From positions 1 through 15,244 of the forward strand of contig VSOB01000069.1 of the NCBI GenBank assembly GCA_009774625.1: a DNA stretch of 15,244 bases, written 5' to 3'. Positions 8,342 to 14,508 of the stretch are shown piece by piece. Every line of letters starts with the position of its first letter. Position 1 is the stretch's first letter. This DNA is from Lachnospiraceae bacterium (GTDB lineage Bacteria > Bacillota > Clostridia > Lachnospirales > Lachnospiraceae). Below the pieces are notes generated by a model. That model was not told the DNA's origin. It made no database searches and saw nothing but the letters and a program-made list of their open reading frames with translations. The position numbers and the translations under genes were made by a program.

Positions 8342-8751
8342 GAGGATGCTTTCAGGGAAAGCTGGACTATGCAAAAAAAGAACTGGCCCGGCAGGGCATT
8401 TTGGTGATAACAGAAGAAATCATAGACGGTATGCAGATCGACCTGATTCTGTGGGAAGATGACAGGAGACGGCACGGGGAACAGGTCCGGATTCTGAATC
8501 ATTTTCATCTTTGGGTCAAAGACTGGATGGAAGAGGGCAGAGAAGCGGAGCTTATGCCTGCACTGGAAAAAATGCTCTTAAAGCATCCGGATCTCTGGAT
8601 TGTTTGTGATGAGGTGGGCTGTGGAGTGGTCCCGGTGGAGAAAACAGAACGGGCATACCGGGAGCTGGTGGGCCGTCTGCTCTGCTTTCTGGCACAGAAG
8701 GCAGAGCATGTGGTGCGTATCGTAGCCGGTATGCCCATGAAAATCAAGTAA
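8326..8751 (+). CDS. Short CobU paralogue with altered P-loop
   Basis: This 141-residue protein is a shortened CobU homologue. The C-terminal half matches the family well: DEVGCGVVP at 95-103, RAYRELVGRLLCFLA, and an end reading VRIVAGMPMKIK. The N-terminus keeps the shape of a P-loop but reads GGCFQGKLDYA (6-16). The Ser before Gly-Lys is Gln, and the Ser/Thr after Lys is Leu, which normally contacts Mg2+ and nucleotide. The segment that carries the guanylylated histidine in CobU is also shortened, though H50, H59 and H61 are nearby. It is therefore probably not a full kinase/guanylyltransferase alone. The ATG at 8326 lies within the end of cobS; the only purine-rich site (CAGGAAG, 8307-8313) is 12 nt away, so translation may depend on cobS. 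The stop overlaps the minus-strand gene by 8 bp. Confidence 0.8.
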   Translation: MQLVIGGCFQGKLDYAKKELARQGILVITEEIIDGMQIDLILWEDDRRRHGEQVRILNHFHLWVKDWMEEGREAELMPALEKMLLKHPDLWIVCDEVGCGVVPVEKTERAYRELVGRLLCFLAQKAEHVVRIVAGMPMKIK

Positions 8752-9322
8752 GAAGATGACGTACAAAGTTCCAGTCAATGGACGGAAGATTTTTCTGTCT
8801 GGCAGAAGCAGTTGCTTTCTTCTTACCGGAAATTTTAATCAGATTCCATAACAGGGAAAGCGCCGCACATGCAATGGTTACAAGCATGATCCAATAGATC
8901 GGTGTAAATCCCCATTCCATTTCTTCCACAATATTGTATATATAGGTAAGGACACTGATGAAGATACCGATGAACATAAAGACGATAGGGTTTTCAAACA
9001 TCTTATTTTGCATACCGGACAATGCCCAGGACTGGGGTTTGTGACAATGAGGACAGATGTCCTCAAAGTCAGATGCAAATATCTGCTTCTGGGTTGCGTC
9101 CTGGTGGATTTTTCTGATGTGTTTGACAAGGTTTTTATGTGCTGTTTTCTGCAGTTTTTCGCTTTCATCCTGCGTCAATACTTTAAAATTGCTGCTATGT
9201 ACGGCGTTTGGGCCGGTAATTACAGCTCTCAGAGGTCCGCTTTCCTTTCCGCACTGCTCGCACCGAAAGGAATACGGTACATCTGCGCTTTCTGCGCGTG
9301 TGTGTTTGTAATAAGTACTCAT
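8744..9322 (-). CDS. Unknown Cys/His-rich protein with two C-terminal membrane segments
   Basis: I do not recognise the family. The 192-residue product begins with a soluble part of about 108 residues containing two CxxC pairs, CEQC (21-24) and CPHC (90-93), as in a zinc ribbon split by an insertion. A helical, His-rich stretch, KHIRKIH (67-73), lies between them and could supply ligands as in C2H2 fingers. Two hydrophobic segments follow at about 113-131 and 142-162, then a basic tail. The start ATG (complement of 9320-9322) has AAAGGGGAG 8 nt before it (complement of 9331-9339). The gene is on the opposite strand to everything else here. Its base composition is lower: hand counts give 37-42% GC in two 60-base blocks, against 72% in one cobT block. 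That suggests a separate origin. Zinc binding and membrane insertion are inferred. Confidence 0.8.
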   Translation of the reverse strand: MSTYYKHTRAESADVPYSFRCEQCGKESGPLRAVITGPNAVHSSNFKVLTQDESEKLQKTAHKNLVKHIRKIHQDATQKQIFASDFEDICPHCHKPQSWALSGMQNKMFENPIVFMFIGIFISVLTYIYNIVEEMEWGFTPIYWIMLVTIACAALSLLWNLIKISGKKKATASARQKNLPSIDWNFVRHLLT

Positions 9323-9357
9323 TGGTATTTCTCCCCTTTCTGGAAAAAATAAAGTTT

Positions 9358-9387
9358 AAACTGTGTTATATAAATGTAGCACAGTTT
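9358..9387. repeat. Inverted repeat, probable operator between divergent genes
   Basis: Two 11-base arms, AAACTGTGTTA (9358-9368) and TAGCACAGTTT (9377-9387), match as an inverted repeat at 10 of 11 positions around an 8-base AT-rich centre. The repeat covers the best -10 candidates for both the minus-strand gene and sbcD. It lies at or upstream of the likely starts, so it is more likely a protein-binding site than an RNA hairpin. It does not match the Gram-positive LexA box, and its half-sites are too far apart for the enterobacterial one. Confidence 0.55.
9364..9372 (+). promoter_or_regulatory. Possible extended -10 promoter for sbcDC
   Basis: TGT followed by TATATA resembles an extended -10 element on the + strand; no good -35 is visible upstream. 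It overlaps the opposing promoter and the inverted repeat. Transcription would start near 9379, about 95 nt before sbcD. This is a weak call made because sbcD has a separate divergent region before it. Confidence 0.3.
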
Positions 9388-9394
9388 CCGGCAA
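9365..9394 (-). promoter_or_regulatory. Probable sigma-A promoter of the minus-strand membrane gene
   Basis: Read on the minus strand, TTGCCG (complement of 9389-9394) and TATAAC (complement of 9365-9370) are 18 bp apart. They match the consensus at 4 of 6 and 5 of 6 positions. The -10 lies inside the inverted repeat, which would let a bound regulator block it. Transcription would start near 9358, about 35 nt before the ATG. Confidence 0.5.
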
Positions 9395-9422
9395 AGTACA
9401 ATCGGAAAAGAGTGGAGGGGTG

Positions 9423-9476
9423 ATGTCAGAACCCATGTGTGAATCAAAACGGAAAAAGGAGGACGGACTGTCGTGA
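9423..9476 (+). CDS. Possible 17-residue leader peptide overlapping the sbcD start
   Basis: An ATG at 9423 opens 17 codons, and its TGA (9474-9476) overlaps the GTG start of sbcD as GTGA. A purine-rich GGAGGGG at 9414-9420 precedes it, at rather short spacing. The peptide is hydrophilic, with a lysine- and arginine-rich middle, and resembles nothing I know. It may be a chance frame that only happens to include the sbcD ribosome binding site. If translated, it would couple ribosomes into sbcD. Confidence 0.2.
   Translation: MSEPMCESKRKKEDGLS
9456..9463 (+). promoter_or_regulatory. Ribosome binding site that fixes the GTG start of sbcD
   Basis: AAGGAGGA lies 9 nt before GTG at 9473. It selects this GTG, after which the protein begins with the conserved KFFHLSDLHIG. 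Confidence 0.75.
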
Positions 9477-10615
9477 AATTTTTTCATTTGTCAGATCTGC
9501 ATATTGGTATCCGGCTGTTAAACAGAGAGTTCCGTCGGGATCAGGAATATATTCTGGAGCAGATTGTCCGTGCCGCCGAAACAGAACGTCCGGATGCGCT
9601 GGTGATTGCGGGAGATGTTTATGATAAGGCCGTTCCCTCCGCAGAGGCGGTGGAAATGTTCAGCCGTTTTGTGGCTGATCTGACTTCCGTGCTTCCGGAA
9701 ATGACCATTATGATGATCAGCGGGAATCATGACAGCCCGCCCCGCATTGACTGTTTCCGAAGTGTGCTGGCCAGACAGCATGTGCATCTGGTGGGGATGC
9801 CTCCCAGGACAAAAGAGGAGTATATGGAAAAGGTCATATTACAGGATCGTTATGGCAATGTGAATTTTTATCTGCTGCCCTTTGTCCGGCCTTCTATGGT
9901 CAGGGCTGTGGTGGGAACAGATCCGGAGGGAAACACACTTTCCTACCAGGATACCTTGCGCAGACTGTTGGAGAGAGAGAAGATAAACTTCAGGGAGCGC
10001 AATGTTTTTGTGAGCCATCAATTTTATCTGCCGGGGGCGGCTAATGCGGAGGACATGGAGAGGATGGACTCGGAGATCAGAACCATCGGCAATATTGACC
10101 GGATAGACGCAGAGCTGCTAAAGCCTTTTTCCTATGCTGCGCTGGGACATATCCATAAGCCGATGCAGGTGGGCAGCGGGAAAATCCGCTACTGCGGTAC
10201 GCCTCTTGCATACTCTGTCAGTGAGGCAGGACAGCAAAAAGGGATTGTTATGGTGGAAATGGAAGCGACAGAAAACCGGATCACCGTTCTGCCGCTGGAA
10301 CCATTCAGGCCTCTTCGCATCATAAAAGGAGAGCTTACGGAAGTGCTGGAACAGGCCTGTGAGGATTATGCATCGGTTATTCTGACCGGGCAGGGGGAAG
10401 GGATCGATGTACAGGACCGGCTCCGGGCAGCGTTTCCCTATCTGCTGGAGATCCGGAGGGAAGAGCCGCGGCCGGCCGTCAGGGATCAGGAATCAGCCAT
10501 CAGGACCGGGGCGCCGGACCCTTTTGCACTGTGCTGTACTTTTTTGCAGAATCCCGATGAAGAGGAGCAGGAAATTTTACGGGATGTAATCAATACGGTG
10601 CTGGGGAGGGTGTAA
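9473..10615 (+). CDS. sbcD: Exonuclease SbcCD subunit D (Mre11-type nuclease)
   Basis: SbcD is the Mn-dependent nuclease subunit of SbcCD, which trims DNA ends and cuts hairpins. The 380-residue protein has all calcineurin-like phosphoesterase motifs: SDLH with D8 and H10, GDVYD with D48, GNHD with N85, H86 and D87, a later SH with H182, and GHIH with H226 and H228. From about residue 275 the sequence fits the C-terminal capping domain of SbcD (RPLRIIKGEL and onward). The length is normal. The GTG start has a strong ribosome binding site. The stop is one base before the ATG of sbcC, so the two subunits are co-translated. It is the first gene after the divergent promoter region, within a cobalamin cluster to which it has no known link. 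Confidence 0.96.
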   Translation: MKFFHLSDLHIGIRLLNREFRRDQEYILEQIVRAAETERPDALVIAGDVYDKAVPSAEAVEMFSRFVADLTSVLPEMTIMMISGNHDSPPRIDCFRSVLARQHVHLVGMPPRTKEEYMEKVILQDRYGNVNFYLLPFVRPSMVRAVVGTDPEGNTLSYQDTLRRLLEREKINFRERNVFVSHQFYLPGAANAEDMERMDSEIRTIGNIDRIDAELLKPFSYAALGHIHKPMQVGSGKIRYCGTPLAYSVSEAGQQKGIVMVEMEATENRITVLPLEPFRPLRIIKGELTEVLEQACEDYASVILTGQGEGIDVQDRLRAAFPYLLEIRREEPRPAVRDQESAIRTGAPDPFALCCTFLQNPDEEEQEILRDVINTVLGRV

Positions 10616-10616
10616 G

Positions 10617-13600
10617 ATGAGACCGCTGAACATTATCATGCAGGCATTCGGCTCCTATGGAGTACGGACCGAAATCTGTTTTACAGAGCCAAAACAGAAT
10701 CTCTTTCTGATCACCGGCGACACCGGCGCCGGAAAGACAACAATCTTTGATGCCATAGTATTTGCGCTTTACGGGGAAGCCGGTTCCGGCATCAGCAAAA
10801 AAAACGGCACGGAGCTGCAGAGCCAGTTTGCGGAAACGTCCAGAGAACCTTTTGTGGAGCTGACCTTTTCCCAGGGCACAGGCACAGACTCTGCCAGATA
10901 TACGGTGCGCCGGGTTCCCAGACATGTGCGGCCGCTGAAACGGGGCGAAGGAGTCAGAGAAGAAAGCGAAACCGTTTCGCTCATCATGCCGGATGATTCC
11001 GAATATCCCGGAAAGGAAACCGACAGGAAGATAGAAGAGATCGTCGGACTGACCAAAAATCAGTTTATGCAGGTGGCCATGATCGCCCAGGGAGAATTTA
11101 TGGAACTGCTGCAGGCAAAGTCCGATGATAAAAAACGGATTTTCCGCAGGCTGTTCCATACGGAGCTGTTTCAGAGCATTACGGAGGAGCTTTTCAGAAG
11201 AAAAAAGGAAAGAGAAAAGGAAATGGCAGAGATCAGGACCATCTGCCAGACAGAAGCGGCAAGGCTTCTGATCCCGAAGGAATATGCCCGACAGGGAGAG
11301 CTGGAATCTCTGAAAAAGAAAATAACGGATACAGGACGGCTGTCAGTAACGGATCTGGAATGTCTGGCAAAAGAGCTGGAGCTTTTATGTACGTATCAAA
11401 AAGAGGAGAGGAAGAGGGCACAGCAGGCATACCGGGAGGCAGAGCGGATACGGGATGCCAGGCGGGACGAACTGGCGAGTGCCCGGCATGTGAAGGAGCT
11501 TTACGGTCAGTTGGAAAAAGCTCAAAAAGAACTGGACGCCTGCCGGAAGGCGGAGCCGGAAATCCGGGAAGCCGCCGTCCTTGCCGGCAGGATACGCAGT
11601 GCCTTTGAGATACGGTCAGTCTGGCTGCGGTATGGGGACGCTTTAAAGCAGACGGAAAGTGTGCGGGAGATGATAAAAAGACAGCAGGATACATTGCCCG
11701 GCCTGCAGAAAAAGGCAGAGGAAGCGGCAAGGACGGAGAATCTGCAGAAAGAGAAATCTGACCGTGCACTGGAGGAATACAGCAGGCTGTCGGACCGGGT
11801 GGAAAAGGCACTGATCCGTTTTACAGAGATAGAAACCGTACAGACAGAGACGGAAAAGAAAGCATATAATCTGGAACAGGCAAAGCAGCGGGAACAGACA
11901 ATCGAAAAAGAGCTGTCCGCACTACAGCAGCAGGAAAAGGGCTGGCAGAAACAAATATGTTCACTGAGCGGAAAGGAAAAGCTGCTGGCAATGTGGGAAG
12001 CAAAGCAGAGTGAGGCAGACAGTCTGCTGGAAGAGGCCGCCCATGTGGACAGGCTGGCAGAAGAGGCCGCGCTGCAAAAGAAACAGGCAGAAAAATCCCG
12101 GAAAGCCTATGGGGAGGTCTGCCGGACTTATCAGAGGGTACATACCCGGTATGAAACGGCAAGGCAGCATGTTCTGGATGCGCAGGCCGGTTTTCTGGCA
12201 AAAGAGCTGCAGCCGGGGATGCCCTGTCCGGTATGCGGTTCCCCGATCCATCCAAATCCCTGTAAGTGGGAGCAGGAGCCGGGAAGCGGCCCGGCATCTT
12301 TGGTATTATCCAGAGAAGAGATAGAGAAGCTGGGGAAAGAAGAAAAAGAGCTGCGAAAGCAGCAAGAGCAGTATGCTGCCGGAGCAGAGTCAGAAACGGT
12401 TCTTTTGACCGAGAAAGAGAAAAATCTGGCAGAAGCATCGGCAAGGCTTGGGCAGCATGTGGAACAGAGCCTGCCGGAGCTGACCGGGACAGGAGCCAAA
12501 CTGCCAGGACAAATGCAGAAAATAATCCGGGCATGGAAAGATTCCATGCAGGCGGAAGGAAAAGCGCTGCAGGAGGAGGTGCGCCGGTTGGAACAGGCGC
12601 AGACGGCTCTGGAGAAGGCGGAGCATGGGAAACGGGAACGGCAGGAAGCTCTGCGGCAGGCCAGAGAAAGGACCCTGGAAACTTCCGCAGATCTGGAACG
12701 GAGCAGGGCGGCGCTGGCCGCGCTGAAAGCAGACGGGGAGTTTTTGACGGCGCAGGAGGCAGAGCAGGCCAGAGAACGGAGCAGACAAAGCAAAGAAGCC
12801 GCGGATGCAGCATATCGGGAAGCCGGACAGACAGCCCGGAAAGCATCGGAAGAAAAAGAAAGTGTTCTGGCGTTTCTGGAAGAATACCAAAAAAAGCTGC
12901 CGGAACAGGAGGCGCAGGCACAAGACAGAAAGGAAGCCTATGAAATATATCTGGCACAAACCCATCTGTCGGAGGCGGACTGGAGACGATTGACAGAAAC
13001 CTATGCAAAAGAAGCGGCAGATGAACTGGAAAAACGTGTGAATGCCCATAACAGAAAACAGGTGCAGGCGGATGCCATGTGCCGGTCTGCCTGTGAAGCC
13101 ATCGCTCATAAGCCCTGTCCGGCGGTGGAAGAGGTGGAAGGCAGACTGAAAGAGGCCGAAACAATGCGCGGCAAAGTCCGGGAAGAGCTGAAGAGATGGG
13201 AGCAATATGATATGACCGCCCAGGAAGTGTATCGTGCGCTGGCTCCCAGAATGGAGGAACGCAGGAGGATTGTGGAGGAACATACGAAACTGGATGGGCT
13301 GTACCGGATTTTATCCGGAAATGTAACCGGCTCCCGGATGGATCTGGAAACCTATGTACAACGCTGTTATCTGGAACAGATTTTACATGCGGCAAACCGC
13401 AGATTCCGGGAGATGTCGGGAGGCCAGTTTGCACTTCGTATGTATGCGCTGGAAAAAGCGGGCGAAGGAAGAAACAGAGGGCTTGACTTGATGGTGTATT
13501 CCACGGTAACCGGAAAAGAAAGGGAAATCCGGACACTTTCCGGCGGGGAATCTTTTATGGCCGCATTGTCGCTGGCGCTGGGGATGGCCGACCAGATTCA

Positions 13601-13829
13601 GGAATCCTCTGCCGCCGTAAAGCTGGATATGATGTTTATTGATGAGGGCTTTGGTTCTCTGGATGACCATTCCAGAAATCAGGCGGTCAGAGTACTTCAG
13701 GAAATGGCAGGAGGCTCCAGACTGATCGGAATTATTTCCCATATTACGGAACTGAAACAGGAGATAGAAGATCAGTTGATTGTCACCAGAGATGAAAAGG
13801 GCAGTCATGTAAGGTGGCAGATCAGTTGA
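10617..13829 (+). CDS. sbcC: Exonuclease SbcCD subunit C (Rad50-type SMC ATPase)
   Basis: SbcC is the ATPase partner of SbcD. The 1070-residue protein has a split ABC ATPase. At the N-terminus is the Walker A GDTGAGKT at 34-41, and a Q-loop-like QVAMIAQGEF follows. At the C-terminus are the signature LSGGES (974-979) and Walker B MFIDEGF with D1009 and E1010, followed by GSLDD. Between them two long coiled-coil arms, rich in E, K, Q, A and R, run to and from a zinc hook, CPVCGS, with C537 and C540 almost exactly mid-protein. An extra cysteine, C549, lies just after it. GGGGAGGG at 10603-10610 serves as the ribosome binding site within the end of sbcD. The gene is complete. A long open frame on the opposite strand is a shadow of its codon use. 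Confidence 0.97.
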   Translation: MRPLNIIMQAFGSYGVRTEICFTEPKQNLFLITGDTGAGKTTIFDAIVFALYGEAGSGISKKNGTELQSQFAETSREPFVELTFSQGTGTDSARYTVRRVPRHVRPLKRGEGVREESETVSLIMPDDSEYPGKETDRKIEEIVGLTKNQFMQVAMIAQGEFMELLQAKSDDKKRIFRRLFHTELFQSITEELFRRKKEREKEMAEIRTICQTEAARLLIPKEYARQGELESLKKKITDTGRLSVTDLECLAKELELLCTYQKEERKRAQQAYREAERIRDARRDELASARHVKELYGQLEKAQKELDACRKAEPEIREAAVLAGRIRSAFEIRSVWLRYGDALKQTESVREMIKRQQDTLPGLQKKAEEAARTENLQKEKSDRALEEYSRLSDRVEKALIRFTEIETVQTETEKKAYNLEQAKQREQTIEKELSALQQQEKGWQKQICSLSGKEKLLAMWEAKQSEADSLLEEAAHVDRLAEEAALQKKQAEKSRKAYGEVCRTYQRVHTRYETARQHVLDAQAGFLAKELQPGMPCPVCGSPIHPNPCKWEQEPGSGPASLVLSREEIEKLGKEEKELRKQQEQYAAGAESETVLLTEKEKNLAEASARLGQHVEQSLPELTGTGAKLPGQMQKIIRAWKDSMQAEGKALQEEVRRLEQAQTALEKAEHGKRERQEALRQARERTLETSADLERSRAALAALKADGEFLTAQEAEQARERSRQSKEAADAAYREAGQTARKASEEKESVLAFLEEYQKKLPEQEAQAQDRKEAYEIYLAQTHLSEADWRRLTETYAKEAADELEKRVNAHNRKQVQADAMCRSACEAIAHKPCPAVEEVEGRLKEAETMRGKVREELKRWEQYDMTAQEVYRALAPRMEERRRIVEEHTKLDGLYRILSGNVTGSRMDLETYVQRCYLEQILHAANRRFREMSGGQFALRMYALEKAGEGRNRGLDLMVYSTVTGKEREIRTLSGGESFMAALSLALGMADQIQESSAAVKLDMMFIDEGFGSLDDHSRNQAVRVLQEMAGGSRLIGIISHITELKQEIEDQLIVTRDEKGSHVRWQIS

Positions 13830-13898
13830 CAGACGATAGAACAGAGAATCGGGAATAGAGAACGGACAGATGAATCATAAAAAAGGAGGCAATCTGTT

Positions 13899-14489
13899 AT
13901 GGACTGGATTTGGATCAGGCACGGCATGACAGAAGGAAACAGGGAAAAGCGTTACATCGGCGGCAGGACCGATGAAGAACTGTGCAAAGCAGGGCGGCAG
14001 GCGCTGGAAGAAAAACGCTCCGGCGGTTTTTATCCTCCGGCAGACCGGGTATACGTCAGTCCGATGAAACGGTGCCTGGAAACAGCAGAGATTTTGTATC
14101 CGGAGGCGGAAAAGCGGATCGTGGAAGGATTCCGGGAATGTGATTTCGGTCTGTTTGAACGGAAAAATGCAAAGGAACTGGCTTTCCTGCCGGAGTATCA
14201 GAGCTGGCTGGACAGCGGGGGAGCGGCGCCGTTTCCGAAGGGTGAAAGCCCGGAAGGATTTAAACGGCGCTGCAAAGAGGCGCTGCTTTTACTGTCCCGA
14301 AAGGAGAAAATGCCGGAAAAAACAGCATTTGTGGTGCATGGCGGTATCATTATGGCCCTGTTTTCTCAGTTTGACGAAGCCGTCGGGGGATTTTACGACT
14401 ATTATACAGACAATGGGGCCGGGTATGCCTGCAGTCCGGGCCTTAAGGATGGCAGACTGGTATTTCGAAACTGCCGTAAGCTGTTTTAG
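13899..14489 (+). CDS. cobC: Histidine phosphatase, probably alpha-ribazole phosphatase (CobC-like)
   Basis: This 196-residue protein belongs to the phosphoglycerate-mutase-like histidine phosphatases. It has the catalytic RHGMTEGN (R7, H8, G9), a YVSPMKRCLETAEI segment, an acidic ECDFGLFE segment, and the second histidine in VVHGG (H147). CobC removes phosphate from alpha-ribazole phosphate or cobalamin phosphate in the last steps of nucleotide-loop assembly. The family is broad, so motif alone would allow other substrates; its place directly before cbiB makes the CobC role likely. The start has a very good site, AAGGAGG at 13883-13889. It lies 69 nt after sbcC with no visible terminator between, and 19 nt before cbiB. 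Confidence 0.82.
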   Translation: MDWIWIRHGMTEGNREKRYIGGRTDEELCKAGRQALEEKRSGGFYPPADRVYVSPMKRCLETAEILYPEAEKRIVEGFRECDFGLFERKNAKELAFLPEYQSWLDSGGAAPFPKGESPEGFKRRCKEALLLLSRKEKMPEKTAFVVHGGIIMALFSQFDEAVGGFYDYYTDNGAGYACSPGLKDGRLVFRNCRKLF

Positions 14490-14508
14490 ATTTGGAAAGG
14501 AGAGGGCA

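Noticed and set aside
8803..8820. Small hairpin-like sequence that could end the cobalamin operon
   Set aside because: The stem is about six pairs with a bulge and no proper T run follows. It is within the coding part of the minus-strand gene.
9008..9352. 114-codon + strand frame opposite the minus-strand membrane gene
   Set aside because: It has no ribosome binding site. The minus-strand frame has a better start site, a promoter and paired CxxC motifs.
9323..9472. Cobalamin riboswitch or SOS (LexA) box in the divergent region
   Set aside because: There is no room for, or sign of, the riboswitch core. The inverted repeat differs from the Gram-positive LexA box in sequence and spacing.
11821..13536. 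571-codon open frame on the minus strand, opposite sbcC
   Set aside because: It lies wholly within sbcC, which has all ATPase and hook motifs. The product is Pro/Ser/Leu-rich with no domain order, as expected from the complement of E/K/Q/A-rich coiled-coil codons.
13826..13831. Perfect TTGACA hexamer overlapping the sbcC stop, a possible -35 for cobC
   Set aside because: No TATAAT-like hexamer lies 16-18 bp downstream, so I do not call a promoter.
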